Below are positions 37,801-47,559 of a stretch of 64,000 nucleotides of DNA, piece after piece. Made by a program: the position numbers and the translations under genes. A model generated the notes under the pieces. That model did not search any database. It saw nothing but the letters and a program-made list of their open reading frames with translations, and had not been told where the DNA came from. The first letter of the stretch is position 1, and each line of letters opens with the position of its first letter. The DNA comes from Calliopum simillimum (Eukaryota > Arthropoda > Insecta > Diptera > Lauxaniidae), in the NCBI GenBank assembly GCA_951812925.1, contig OX638371.1, positions 79,369,697 through 79,433,696 of the forward strand, given 5' to 3'.

Positions 37801-40800
37801 TTTCTTAAAATATCAGACTATTCAAGAGATTCGCAGGTTATGGTATCATTTCACCGCAAGTACAAGATGAACGCTTGCATAGATTTCAACATCACACAGT
37901 GGGGTATTAGATACCAAAACACACTATTAATTCATCCAGACTATTGAGGGTTATAACAACTTATTTTTTTTGTTAATTATGCATAAAAAAGTAGAAAACT
38001 TATGCAGTTGTACATTATGTAGTGAAATTTTTTTTAATAGCAATAAAAAACGGAAATTGAAAATTGTCATCAAATTTTTTACGCATTATTCTGAAGTTTT
38101 AAGAATTTCTGTCTTTGGTGAATCCTAGTGAAATTTTTTGAAGAATATTTTTGTAGAACATTTTAACCCATTTTAACCAAGTTTTTGGAAAAAAGGGTCA
38201 AGAAGATCCATAAAAACAGGATATAATGGGTTAAGATGCAATAGAAAATTGTTTCCTGTATGATTTTATGATAAACTTATGAAAAACAGTTTTTCCAAGA
38301 TGTAGTTTAAGAGTTTTACAGCAGGCCGAAATATCAAAAATATGTTTTCTTTCGGTTTTTTATCTAAAACAACAATATATGAATGATTTAAATTCGAGAT
38401 ATAATGTTTTTATATACCTTGACTCAAGACAAAAAATTTGACATATCGGATGACTCATTCCGAGCGTTTCTTAAATCGTAATAAAATAAAAACTGTACTA
38501 AGCCTAGATTTTGCATAAAACGGCGATGAGCGAACTCTTAATGACCTTCAAAAATTTTAAAAACTCAGCGTACTTTATTGACACCCTCTGCAGATTTTTG
38601 GTGGTAACTATCTGTCTATATGTCTATATTTAACTTTTTATTTATTTTTTGCTCCACTTTCATTCATATTGGACATGTCAGTTTGCCTTAAAAAAATTAA
38701 AATTTCTCACAGCCGCGCAAAAACCCGCAACCCTTTTTTTCATAATAAGTAACATAAATGTCTACTCTTTATTAAAATCAAAACATTTTTGTTTGAGCTC
38801 ACTTTTGAAATGTCTATATGTCTATGTATATAGCCAAAATGCACTTAATTTTAAACTAACGAACAAAAAAAAAAAAAATTGAAATATAACAAAACACTTT
38901 TTCACAAAACAAAAGCCACTTTTGTAAAACAAAAATACCTGAACTAAAAGGGTCCATCAAAATTTAAGAAGAAAAACAAAACGAAAGGAAAAAAAATCAT
39001 TGCATTGTTGGTGGCTGCACTTGCTTCTTGTGATTATAGCGACTGGAGTTCTCTCACAAAAAGTTAAATAATTCCGAAGGAGCAAAACATGGCACAATCA
39101 AATTTTTAACACTTATTATGGACAGTCTGTAGTTAAAAAAAATCATAACAGGATGAAAACCTTGCTCAACCTAAAATACTTTAACTCCACTTGAATAACA
39201 AAAAACCTAAATTTTTTAACACATATTTAATATATAAGTATAAAACAAAATTTTTTAAACATTAACTCAAAAAAACTGTTATGTAGTAAGAACCACAATT
39301 ACCTAAAGTTAAAGGTTCCATTAAAACTTTTTCCACAAAAAACTTTTTTTTTAATAAAAATGTACTTTAAAAAAGCCAAAAATTTCAAATTTTTCACAGC
39401 GCGCGAACGAAAGAAAAAAAAGTTGATCTTCAACCGCATATAACTTTTATACTAGTAATATTAGGTCAACAATTTTTATTGTTTGTGACGCAGAATTAAA
39501 TTATCTTTGAAACGGTATCAAAAAAAAACCGGTACTTCAAAAAATTTTTTTTTCAATTAAATGCGTAAAAGCGCATACAATACCCCTTTGTGCATCATAT
39601 CAATCATTATTTAAATTTTCTTCCTCATTCTCTTCCATCTTCATCTATGATTGCATCACAAATATTTTCAGTATATTCGGGATTCCTTTAAGCTAATTTT
39701 GTATAGACATACAAAATACTTATAATCATGTATCAATGTAAACACATTAAACTGACCAATTAAGTACATAAGTTCATACACATATCTATGTTTAACATAC
39801 TTAACTGATTTCATTTGCAAAATCTTCTCATCTTGGCATACCCACAACAGTCTAGTCTGACTTCTAATCATATAATACCCCCAAATACGATGCGAATAAC
39901 ATCATAGTCTTTTATCCTTTGTGAAGATTCATTTTAATTAAACTCGAATAAAGCACTAAATACCCCTAATGAAATATTAAACCATATCCAAAGGGTTTTT
40001 ATGTTTATTAATACACACGCACTCACACATGGTTGGTGGCAATTGTGAATGGCTGGCATTGAGCTTAGCATTTTGGCTTGTGTATGCAAAAATGATACGT
40101 GTGAAATTTATTAATGAGTTATTCCTTTTGAGCACTTTGAGCCATGTTAAGAGTAGGTATATCATTTACAAAGTGTAAGTTATAACCAAAACAGAACCTA
40201 CGCATAGCAATGTGATAATGTATATGAATGAACGTGATATGTAAATACAAAAATAAATAGTCATTCAATATTATTGCATACTTTTAAAGGACGAATTTCA
40301 AATGGTTACGTTGTGCACGTTAATTTGAAAAATGATAGTTTCACACTTAAAAGAAATTATATGTTAAAAGCGAAAGTATGATAAAGACTCTTACTATTGA
40401 AGCTTCCTAATCTAGTGGAATAGTATTTTAAACAAATTTTTGTTTCTTTTTTCTTTTAATTTTGTCCTATTTTTTCTTTTCTTTTTCTGCTGAGAAAAAA
40501 TCTCTAAAAAATGTCTTAAATTAGCGAAGTTACATCGTTTTGAATCTTATAGTTCAAAAATTATAGTTTTGAGATAATTGAGGTTAAAGTTTGGCAATAT
40601 TTTTGACTTGCTTTTATGCCTTCAATACATTGCTAGAGCGTATTTTTGGGTTAAGTTCATGAATTTTAAACACTCGATTTTGTTAACCCTCCAAATCCCG
40701 CGAAAAATATCGGTTCTTTGTGTATTCACAAAGAAATTGCGTAATAGCTCTAATACAGAGTTCTTTCTTTTGACCATGAAGCCTTCGGGTGATCTTCGGG

Positions 40801-42395
40801 TACCTTCGTGTGTCTCAGAAAATAAATTAATTAAAGCTTGTTGATATTCCGCCATTGATGTTTTTCCCCTAGTATATCTAGATATTTTTCGTTTTGACTA
40901 TGAAGCCTTCGGGTGATCTTCGGGTATCTCAGAAAATGAATTAATTAAAGCTTGTTGATCCGCCATAGATGTTTTTCCTCTAGTATATCTAGATACTCAT
41001 CGTTTTAACTATGAAGCCTTCGGGTGTCCCAGAAAACTATCAGTTAAGGCTAGTTAATAGTCCTACTTAGATATTTTTCCTCTAGCATACCTAGATATTC
41101 TTCGTTTTGACTATCAAGTCTTCGGGTGACCTTCGAGTGTTTCAGGAAATGAATCAGTTAAAGCTTATTAATATTCCGTCACAGATGTTTTTCCTCTAGT
41201 ATATCTAGATATTCTTCATTTTAGCTATTAAGCCTTCGAATGTCCCAGAAAACTATAAGTTAATAGTCCTACTTAGATATTTTTCCTCTAGCATACCTAG
41301 ATATTCTTCGTTTTGACTATAAAACCTTCGGGAACCTTCGGGTGTCCAAGAAAACTACTAATCAATGGTATTCAAGGTCTTCAGCCATCTACGCAATTTC
41401 GTTAACTTCTACAGCTTGCGAGATATAGGGGGTTATCGCGAATCAAGATTCCCGGGGAATTTTCTTAAACTGCAATAGAGAATGCACGGCAGCATGAAAA
41501 AATTCCCCGGGAATATTTATTCACGATAACCCCCATAATGGGAGATAGTATGAGATTTACATTGGCAAGCTTAGGTTAATTTTGCTCCTTGTCTAGAGGT
41601 TTGCAAAAAACCCAAAACCCAAAATTTTAATATAAATTCAGGATTTGTGTGACAAGTTAAGGTCCCTTTTCTCGCGATGCGTCACATATGGTTTTTGAGT
41701 CAAAATTACTTATCAATTTCTTCTTTATAGGCGATATTTTTGTGCTGGTCTTCAGCATGGACTCACGCGAATCCTTTGAAGAAGTTGTACGACTACGCGA
41801 GCAAATACTTGAAACAAAATGGAGCGCACTTTCGGCATCAAGTGGACGTTCCAAGAAGAATTTACCACGTGTACCAATGGTGATAGCGGGCAACAAATGT
41901 GATCGGGATATGAAGTTTGAAAATTAACTTAATAAATTTAAGTAAAATTTATTCAACAATATGTTTTCTTTTTTTTTCAGAACTGTACAAGTTGACGAAG
42001 TCATGGGCTACATTGCAGGTCAAGATTCTGCTTGTGTTTTTGTAGAATGTTCGGCAAAAAAGAATTTCCGTGTCGAAGAGTTATTCTATGAGCTTTTCAT
42101 GGCCGCAAATCTGCCACAAGAGATGGCACCAAATCACCATCGATGGGTATCAACAGCATTTGGTGCACCAAGTCCGTTGCCAGCGCACTGCCCATCGAGT
42201 CGTTCGAAAAAATGTACACTCTCCATAAAGCGACGCCTTAGCGATGCGTGTGGCGTTGTGGCACCAAATGTACGGCGGCCCAGTATACGTACCGATTTAA
42301 TGCTGATGCGAACCAAAACATGTTCGCTTGGTGATGCTGAGGCAACGGGCACAGGACGCGGTAGTACCAGCGGTAGTAGTTGTGTGATAATGTAA
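22378..42395 (+). CDS. RASD1: RASD (Dexras1/Rhes) type Ras GTPase, whole spliced gene
   Basis: Exons 22378-22868, 31823-32016, 41731-41914 and 41981-42395 join in frame to 427 codons plus stop. The product is a membrane-associated Ras-family GTPase. G1 is GSSRTGKT (164-171), switch I YTPTIEDFHRK with effector Thr189, G3 DTSGN (211-215), G4 NKCD (283-286) and G5 SAK (314-316); it ends in the CAAX box CVIM, which predicts farnesylation. DTSGNHPFPAMRRLS and the VVAPNVRRPS motif after the GTPase domain are RASD hallmarks. Position 61 of Ras (Gln) is Asn here, as in the family. The ~160-residue N-terminal extension is Ser/Thr/Ala-rich and far longer than in vertebrate RASD1. Known RASD proteins modulate G-protein and cAMP signalling; the fly role is not shown here. 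Introns 1 and 2 (8954 and 9714 bp) are full of mobile elements. Confidence 0.93.
22891..23171. mobile_element. mariner-like MITE, 22 bases after the exon 1 donor
   Basis: The ends are GGGTGTCCCATAATTCACGT and ACGCAAGATTTGA-type inverted repeats: on the left GTCCCATAATTCACGTAAG, on the right the inverse of GTCTCATAATTCACGCAAG. TA flanks both sides. It is about 280 bp with no coding sequence. End sequence and TA duplication fit the mariner group. Confidence 0.75.
23172..24654. other. Intron 1 sequence without recognisable genes
   Basis: It holds diverged dispersed repeats (a GGGAGGCATGGCGGCACTCA box near 23959). The small frames (for example 23217-23471 and 24183-24455) show no known domain. 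Confidence 0.4.
24655..25492 (-). mobile_element. GGCGTGGCACCTCCC tandem-repeat element in intron 1
   Basis: On the plus strand it runs from ATACCCTACACTGCAGTATT to AAAGTGAATATACCCTGGGT, the reverse order of the plus copies. Inside are several GGGAGGTGCCACGCCCTCT boxes, then the GTCCGTTGACCGATTTCGCT region, a GCCAGCC tract, the reversed core and CTTCTCTGCGTTACAAACGG. Both ends are present, so it is near full length. Frames across it are spurious. Confidence 0.75.
25493..28055. other. Intron 1 sequence, mostly unrecognised
   Basis: About 25545-25930 resembles a fragment of the foldback family at 43344-45214 (shared TCAGAATTGCTC and GAGATATCCTT phrases). A TACATAC microsatellite lies near 26442-26465 and a GTT tract near 26770-26790. 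There is no credible exon. Confidence 0.4.
28056..28388. mobile_element. Palindromic MITE with AGTCTTGGTC subrepeats
   Basis: The ends are TAGTGATGAG and CTCATCACTA. Inside, many direct and inverted copies of AGTCTTGGTC / GACCAAGA(T/C)C occur. The ends resemble hAT elements (TAGTGATG-like), but no clean 8-bp target duplication remains. Confidence 0.7.
28442..29779 (+). pseudogene. Truncated LINE reverse transcriptase
   Basis: The open frame starts in VTPIAKKNNPTISEDFRPIS, the usual entry to a LINE reverse transcriptase, and runs uninterrupted through LVLLDFSKAFDTVNHEILL, SGVPQGSILGPILFSIFIND and the catalytic YADD (near codon 159 counted from 28514). It ends in a thumb region closing with LWNSLPRDIKTENRKLCFKK and a stop at 29777. 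Absence of RNase H and the WNSLPxxI...FKK ending point to the CR1/L2 side of the LINE tree. The endonuclease domain is lost, so it cannot act alone. The frame shows no internal stop, suggesting a fairly recent insertion. Confidence 0.85.
29910..30435. mobile_element. hAT-type MITE with perfect 8-bp target duplication
   Basis: CTTTAAGT stands at 29902-29909 and again at 30436-30443. The ends are inverted repeats CATAGCCGCCC and GGGCAGCTATG, one mismatch in eleven. The 526-bp interior has repeated GTTGTTGTTTTTTxCG and CACA(A/G)GACTGTGT phrases that produce overlapping frames on both strands, none of them genes. It sits within the LINE 3' UTR, so it is younger than the LINE. Confidence 0.9.
30609..31150 (+). 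mobile_element. Diverged GGCGTGGCA/mini-me-like element split by a hairpin
   Basis: ATGGAAAAGTACATAC, the GCCATATCCACCTGTCTATC core, a GTCTGCCTGTCCGTTGAAAT tract, and a unit with AAGGCGTGGCAACTCCCATA are recognisable relatives of the copy at 20363. The (TA)n part of the core is interrupted by the hairpin at 30646-30794. Confidence 0.6.
30646..30794. repeat. 150-bp hairpin with ~44-base arms
   Basis: The left arm TGTGTCGCTAAATATCAAAA, then CTTCCT and CCCTCTCTGATA, is mirrored by the right arm ending TTTTGATATTTAACGACACA. Mismatches are confined to a few bases near the middle of each arm. The inner part is also weakly complementary (AAAATAAAATAA against TTATTTTATTTT). Confidence 0.8.
31151..31822. 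other. 3' end of intron 1
   Basis: There is no repeat boundary or second exon. The polypyrimidine tract before the exon 2 acceptor is interrupted (TTTTAATTTTCTGATTTAAG). Confidence 0.5.
31823..32016 (+). CDS. RASD1: RASD-like GTPase, coding exon 2
   Basis: Encodes residues 165-228: the rest of the P-loop (SSRTGKTSLV), switch I YTPTIEDFHRK, and the RASD signature LDILDTSGNHPFPAMRRLS covering G3. The acceptor is GATTTAAG at 31815-31822 and the donor G|GTAAGT at 32017. It has phase 2 at the start and phase 1 at the end, consistent with its neighbours. It stands alone between two repeat-filled introns. Confidence 0.93.
32017..33333. other. 5' part of intron 2
   Basis: No gene seen. A (GAT)n microsatellite lies at about 32263-32295 and produces an Asp-rich frame that is not credible as a gene. 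Confidence 0.5.
33343..35350 (+). mobile_element. RTE-type LINE, nearly intact 3' portion, with 9-bp target duplication
   Basis: CCAAAGTAA flanks it at 33334-33342 and 35351-35359. The 3' end carries the family's GGAGTTAAAGGAGAATACAT and a (CATA)n tail, shared with the copies at 4194-4589 and 57400-57832. The 5' end is truncated inside the ORF, just upstream of KKHWMSEETW. It lies in intron 2 in the orientation of the host gene. Confidence 0.9.
33346..35322 (+). pseudogene. RTE reverse transcriptase with one nonsense codon
   Basis: The frame is already open at the truncation (GFDPSNKKHWMSEETW) and has an ATG at 33379. The reverse transcriptase has NKAAGIDKITAELLK, CRNYRGITLLPVPSKVLTK, QAGFRRNRSCVDQI, VDYSTAFDSV, SGVRQGCLLSPSLFLIVLDD and the catalytic LDYADDICLLS (about residues 393-403 counted from 33379). 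The tail has YLGSIIS, VLLYGCETW, LRKWRWIGHTLRE and WNPQG-RARGRPKTN. TAG at 35203-35205 interrupts it where the copy at 57400 has TGG (Trp); the frame then continues open to TAG at 35320. The endonuclease is missing through 5' truncation. This layout is typical of the RTE clade. Confidence 0.88.
35458..36382 (-). mobile_element. GGCGTGGCACCTCCC tandem-repeat element in intron 2
   Basis: It runs from CTTGGTCAAACATTAAATAT through units with GGAGGTGCCACGCC at 35538, 35806 and variants at 35663 and 35951 (spacing about 125-145), then the CAGCCAGCCAGACAGACAGA tract, the reversed core and AAGTGAATATACTCTGGGTG. It is near full length and in minus orientation. Confidence 0.75.
36383..40774. other. Middle of intron 2, repeat fragments only
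   Basis: About 36400-37140 shares phrases with the hAT foldback at 43344-45214 (TTCAAGTCTTTCTCTTCAAA and the phrase near GGTATGAAATAG). The rest is AT-rich with poly(A) runs (37146-37161, 38867-38878). None of the small frames is recognisable and none has convincing splice sites in frame with the host gene. Confidence 0.4.
40775..41345. repeat. Minisatellite of ~105-120-bp units with CCTTCGGGTG
   Basis: About six units begin with GAAGCCTTCGGGTG or variants (near 40780, 40900, 41012, 41117, 41230 and 41327). Each carries a TCTAGTATATCTAGATATT palindrome and a TTCGTTTTGACTAT phrase. Some units also have a duplicated GATCTTCGGGT. It lies in intron 2, 390 bases before exon 3. Confidence 0.8.
41428..41534. 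mobile_element. 107-bp hairpin MITE near exon 3
   Basis: The left arm GGGGGTTATCGCGAATCAAG, then ATTCCCCGGGGAAT-like sequence, is mirrored by ATTCCCCGGGAATATTTATT, then CACGATAACCCCC. ATA flanks both sides (41425-41427 and 41535-41537), a possible 3-bp target duplication. It has no coding sequence. Confidence 0.75.
41731..41914 (+). CDS. RASD1: RASD-like GTPase, coding exon 3
   Basis: Encodes residues 230-289 plus parts of 229 and 290. It contains GDIFVLVFSMDSRESFEEV and G4 (VIAGNKCDRD). The acceptor TTCTTTATAG is strong. The donor AA|GTTTGA at 41915 is weak for a fly, but it is the site that restores the frame (DRDMKTVQVDEV), and the resulting 66-bp intron is of typical fly length. Confidence 0.9.
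41981..42395 (+). CDS. RASD1: RASD-like GTPase, coding exon 4 with CAAX box
   Basis: Encodes residues 291-427. G5 is ECSAKK, followed by a helix (VEELFYELFMAANLP), the RASD-type tail with EMAPNHHRWVS, a basic KKCTLSIKRR patch, the conserved VVAPNVRRPSIRTDLMLMR block, a Gly/Ser/Thr linker and CVIM then TAA. The final Met favours farnesyl rather than geranylgeranyl transfer. The acceptor is a long T-tract plus CAG at 41980. Confidence 0.93.
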
Positions 42396-42645
42396 AATAG
42401 ATAATGCGAGACTAGATTTGATGACGGAGTGCTTAAATAAGGCGTGGCATAAATTTATAATGCTTGAAAATGATTTTATATATAGAGATGACGGTTACAC
42501 GTATGTAGTTATAAGTCAAATACTAGCGAAATATACGTATATAGATATACTATATGAGAATAAGGGGTTCTTTCTTTCTTAAACGAACAATGTTTTGCTC
42601 CGAAATTCTGTTTGCTCTAACATTTCAAAAATCAGAGGATCTTAA

Positions 42646-42770
42646 AATAAACACAATTTCCACAGTTTCAAACCGATTCAGAGCTATGTGCCTCAAAAAG
42701 AATTTCGGAAGCAAGCATTATTTGTTTGACAAAGTAGGCCCTATATAAGTATCTATAGATAAAAAATAAA
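42646..42770 (+). terminator. Candidate poly(A) signals of the RASD-like gene
   Basis: AATAAA occurs at 42646-42651 and 42765-42770, 250-375 bases after the stop codon and before the next mobile element. Either could end the transcript. In this AT-rich DNA AATAAA is common, so the choice is uncertain. Confidence 0.4.
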
Positions 42771-42771
42771 T

Positions 42772-43335
42772 GTTATCGCAAAATTATGAATATAAAAAGG
42801 TATACCAATAAGTGAAATTATATACATACATACAAACATACATATATATAAATACTCAAAAACTGTTTTAAGTTTTAAAAGGTTTAAGCTTTGTTGTTTA
42901 TAAGTCGTTTGAGCGTTTAAGAAAACCTAAGGTTTCAAAAGAAATGTTGTTTTTGCAAAAATCCGATATTATTGAGAATTGGCTTTTTAAAATATTTTAA
43001 AGAAAATATTGTTATATTATTTTACATATATCAAAGTAAAAGAATATTTTTTGTAAACGCTTTAAAGTGCGCATTTGTATTTGGCAGACAATAATTGCAA
43101 TTTATTTGTTTTTTAAAGGAAAAATACCACTTTATTTTTAAAAATTTTGCAAAATTACTTATTAAATAAAGTTACCATATATAAATATGTATATCTATTC
43201 AAATAATTATTATTATATAAAATATTTTATAAAATCGTATTCTCTAGTTTTATAAGTAGTAAAAATTTTTCCTTTCCCCATTCATTTTTATGTATTTAAT
43301 TTCATAGATCAGCACTTTTACTCATTATAGTATGT
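42772..43335. other. AT-rich DNA downstream of the RASD-like gene
   Basis: A TACATACATACAAACATACA microsatellite-like tract lies at about 42822-42850. No gene or element boundary was found. Confidence 0.5.
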
Positions 43336-43343
43336 ATACTCGT

Positions 43344-45214
43344 TAGAGTGGTCCAAATTTTGTATGGAAAAACCAAGAGTGTTAAAAAGTCAAGGTGCGC
43401 GCGACTTTTCTGAATCCTTGGATCCTGCTGATTACAAAAAGTGCTTTGGAACTAAAAAAAAATTGCGTTTAGATATTCCGCAACGAGCTTGAAGGTACTT
43501 TTTTAGGAATTTTTGAGTTTTTGAGTACTTTTTTTAATTTAAACGCTACATCTTTTTAACCAGATAAGGTATTTGCAAAAATTAAATTGCATTTTTGTAA
43601 GAATATATTGAGCCAAATTCTGCATCAATAACAATAAATCTAGTCTTTCCCAATTTTTTTTATCGGCACTTTAAACTTCAAAATTTGTTAATTTTTTGAG
43701 GTGTTTGCACATTCAAGAACCGATTTTTTTCTTATTTTGCTTCAGCAAATTTTTTTTTATATTATTATTTTTTTATGCATTAATTTATCTATCAAATGAC
43801 TCCAACAACTAAGCTATAAGCTTCACTTTACTTATTAAAAACCGTAAAATATAATCAAATTTGGCCAAAAAAAAAACTTTGAGTTTAAAATTTTCGTGGT
43901 GAAACAGAAACAACAATAGTCATTTGCGATGTATGTGTTCATGAAAATTCTAAATCTGGTCTCAGAATTGCTCTATCTCACACGGTTTTAGAGATATCCT
44001 TACCTAAAAATGCAAAAAACACCGTTTTTGCTATTTTTGAAGCTGTTATATCACAACATGGTAACTTTCAGCCTGGTATGGAAGTTAAAAGTGACAGCCT
44101 TTTTCTTCAAAATCCAATTTAAATTATATCGATATTTCTTTGTTCCTCCGAAATATCGTAAGCAGAAATAACAAAAAAACGTGTTTTTTGCACTTTTTCA
44201 ACTTTTTAGGTTAGAATAATTCCAAGAATAAAAAAGATATCGGTATAATTTAAATTGAGTTTGAAAGAAACAGACTGACACTTTTGACCACTATACCACT
44301 TTTTGTGGCTGAAAGTAACCTTGACTTGTAATATCACTATAAAAAGAGCAAAAACGGTGTTTTTTATACTTTTATGTAAAAATATCTCCTTAACCGTACA
44401 AGATACAGTAATTTTGAGACCGAATTCGGAATCAACGTCAGCAAATACATCCAAAATGGCTATTTTAGTTTCTTTTTGATTTATTTATTTTTTTAGTTTC
44501 CTTAGAAAATCTATGAAAACTAAGTGTTAACCTATTTTCCCAAAAATAACATGAACTGCCAAGGTTTCGATATTGCGAAGAATGTTGTTTTACTCAGAAG
44601 ATTAGGAACTAATGAATTTATAAGAAAAAAGTGGTACCTTACGTCATCCCATTAAGATATCTTATTTCAGTGCCTTGAAAACATGAAAATTAATTTTTTT
44701 TTAAGCCCAATTTAATTATACCTAATTGTTTTTAGTGAGTAAAAGTGTTACTAAAAGCTTAGTTATCGAAATTATTTTAAAGATAAATTAATGCTTAAAA
44801 ATATAAAAATTTAAAAAAAAATTTGCTAGAGCAAAATAAGAAAAAAATCGGTTCTTGAATGTGCAAACACCTCAAAAAATTAACAAATTTAGAAGTTTAA
44901 AGTGCTGCTAAAAAAAATTGGGAAAGACTAGATTTATTATTATTGATGCAGAATTTGACTCAAAATATTTTTACAAAAATGCAATTTAAATTTTGCAAAT
45001 ACCTTATCTGGTTAAAAAAATATAGCGTTTAAATTAAAAAAAGTACTCAAAAACTCAAAAATTCCTAAAAAAGTACCTTCAAGCTCGTTGCGGAATATCT
45101 AAACGCAATTTTTTTTTGGTTCCAAGTCACTTTTTGTAATCAGAAGGATTCAAGGATTCAGAAAAGTCGCGCGCACCTTGACTTTTTAACACTTTCGGAT
45201 TTTGGACCACTCTA
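43344..45214. mobile_element. hAT-type foldback element with 8-bp target duplication
   Basis: ATACTCGT flanks it at 43336-43343 and 45215-45222. The ends are TAGAGTGGTCCAAA and TTTGGACCACTCTA, and a TAG-starting end with an 8-bp duplication is typical of hAT. The inverted repeats continue inward for at least 500 bases per arm (43344 to about 43860, and about 44690 to 45214), with near-identical blocks such as GTCAAGGTGCGCGCGACTTT and CACTTTAAACTTC. The interior is also partly palindromic, centred near 44200. There is no transposase. Confidence 0.88.
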
Positions 45215-45222
45215 ATACTCGT

Positions 45223-45604
45223 ACTACATATACATATGGATATCATATCGGAAAATTTAATTGTCGAATTTACATACTTCTTGTTAAAAAATACAAAATT
45301 TATCAAATAGCTTTTAAACACATACATACGTCGTTATAATATTCATATAACCCCACCATTTATTCAAGGTTTTCAAAAATACAAAAGAAAAAACAAAGAC
45401 CAATTGTTAACTATATCTATCAAATATTATTATTTTTGAATCTCCAGTGTACAAAAACCTATGCTATATCTTTATTATACTTACATATATATAAATATAC
45501 TATTCTGTAAGTAACTATGTACAATGCAGATCACTATATCTGACACTTTTGTAAGTTTCTCTATATCTTGTGAAATATTTTCAAAAAATTGATTTGTTAT
45601 AATT
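45223..45604. other. Short AT-rich spacer
   Basis: No gene or repeat boundary is visible. Confidence 0.5.
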
Positions 45605-46545
45605 GGAACTGCAACTCAAGCAGAAAAAGACGTCAAATAAAGGAATTAGCGGCATAGGAGAAGACTACAGGCAAAAATTGCTACAAAGTACTATGGGTGA
45701 ACATGCCCAAATTCATGGTCAAAGGTCACGCAAAACAGTTTTTTTGAAACAACTCGCTAACTGTTAGTTTCACAGAAAAATTTCCGAGAACCGTTTTATA
45801 TTTATAAAAATTTCCTATAAAACGATATAAAAGCTATTTAGGAGAATCACCTCTTAAAAATACATATTTGTATATTAGTTCCAGAGCTTTTTCTCAAAAA
45901 ACGAACAGAAGAATTCTAATGAAACTTTAGACAGTCATGCACATTAGCATGGAGTGAATGAAAATAATTGGGTGTGGCACTCTTCCTATCACGCTCACTT
46001 TTCAGCCATTATAAGGTATTAATAGTCATGTGATAGTAATAGTGTACCAAATTTCATTAAAATATTTTGTATAATGATCTAGATATGACCAGCTAATATT
46101 TGAAATTTAGGGCGGTGGCACGCCTTCCAAAACATACTTCGTTCCATGCTAATTTGCATGATTGTCTAAAGTATCACTAAAATTCTTTTGTCCGTTTTTG
46201 AGAAAAAGCTCTGGAACTGATATAGAAACATACATTTTCAAGAGGTCATAATTATCTATCAATATTAATCTATAACTCGAATGAAAATAGCTCTTATATC
46301 TTTTCATAAGAAACTTTTTTAATTATAAAACTGTTCCGGGAAATTTTTCTGTGAAAGCAACAATCGGCAAGGTAATTAAAAAAAATTGATTTTCGTGACC
46401 TTTGACCCTGAATTTAGGCATGTTCCGCCGCAGTAATTTCTAGTAATTTTTGTCTGTAGTCTTCTCTTATGATGTACGTTCAATTGATATTTGCTTGAAA
46501 GACTTAGTTTTTAGTTCTTATTATTTCAGCTTGAGTTGCAATACT
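45605..46545. mobile_element. Foldback element, ~940 bp
   Basis: The arms begin TGCAACTCAAGCAGAAA and end TTTCAGCTTGAGTTGCA, and remain complementary almost to the centre near 46075 (for example AGCATGGAGTGAATGA against TTCGTTCCATGCTAAT, and CAGGCAAAAATTGCTA against TAGTAATTTTTGTCTG). A GGTGTGGCACTC box appears once per arm. No target duplication is clear. Confidence 0.75.
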
Positions 46546-47014
46546 AAATGCTGAATAGGACTAAACATTTTCTCAATATTTTAAATCATAACATGATTTT
46601 CTTATAGATTTCTGAGTTGAGCACTTTTACGTCAATACTTTTGAAAAGAGCACCACTTTTAAGATTTAATATTTAAATATAAATTTCAAAATCGGTGCTT
46701 GTTCAACAAAATAAGATATTTTTCGCGAAGATTCTTTTCCGCTGCATTGAAACCCACATCGTCGTTCTTGTCAATATCAAGGAATGACTGTGAATGACTT
46801 GATACTTTTTATGGGAACACTTTTTATGTAAAAAATACATTGTTATTTATCTTTTTAAAATATTTATAATTTTTAAAATATTTCTCCACCCGAAAAGAAA
46901 TCGAATGTGCTCTTTATTCGAATTTTCTCCCTTACAGCCAAAAAGGTTTTTTCATTTTGAGATTGAAGAAATCAATAAAATCAATGCTTTTGGCCACCGC
47001 ATATGTGTGATGCA
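46546..47014. other. AT-rich DNA, no gene seen
   Basis: Only short frames occur, and no repeat boundary was found. Confidence 0.45.
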
Positions 47015-47224
47015 GTCTGATAAAACCATACTTAAATTACCAATCGTCTAAAATTACTTTGTGGGCCTATCGAATATAGGTGGAAATTCAAAATCTGTCG
47101 CAAATGTTAAGAATTGAGAATGTTATAGCTTTTAAATCTTGAAGTGCAAAAAAGATATTTGAGTTTCAAATCGGAAATGAACTCGAAAGTATGCATTTTT
47201 AAGCTAAGTATGGTTTTGTCAGAC
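47015..47224. mobile_element. Candidate 210-bp MITE
   Basis: The ends GTCTGATAAAACCATACTTA and TAAGTATGGTTTTGTCAGAC are inverted repeats with one mismatch in twenty. No target duplication is evident and the interior is non-coding. Confidence 0.55.
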
Positions 47225-47559
47225 CAAGAAAATATTTATTGCATTTATACGCTAATCATGAGCTTTTCAGAATATCAACCGATAAATATATACTTATATA
47301 TTTTTTTTTTATATTTATAATAAAGAAATTTTTACATAAGATTTATTAACTGGTTCAAGCATGATATGAACCTGTACAGCTTCGAGTTTTCATACATGCA
47401 TTATTTATATAAATATATAAGTAAAATTATATTAGAAAAATTTTATGAATAAAATCATTAATAAAAAAACTTTGAGTTGAATTAAATTATTTGTTTCATT
47501 AAAAATTTCAGTTTAAGATTTGTCAATTTTCGGATTTCTTTTTACAGTTTTAAATGAAA

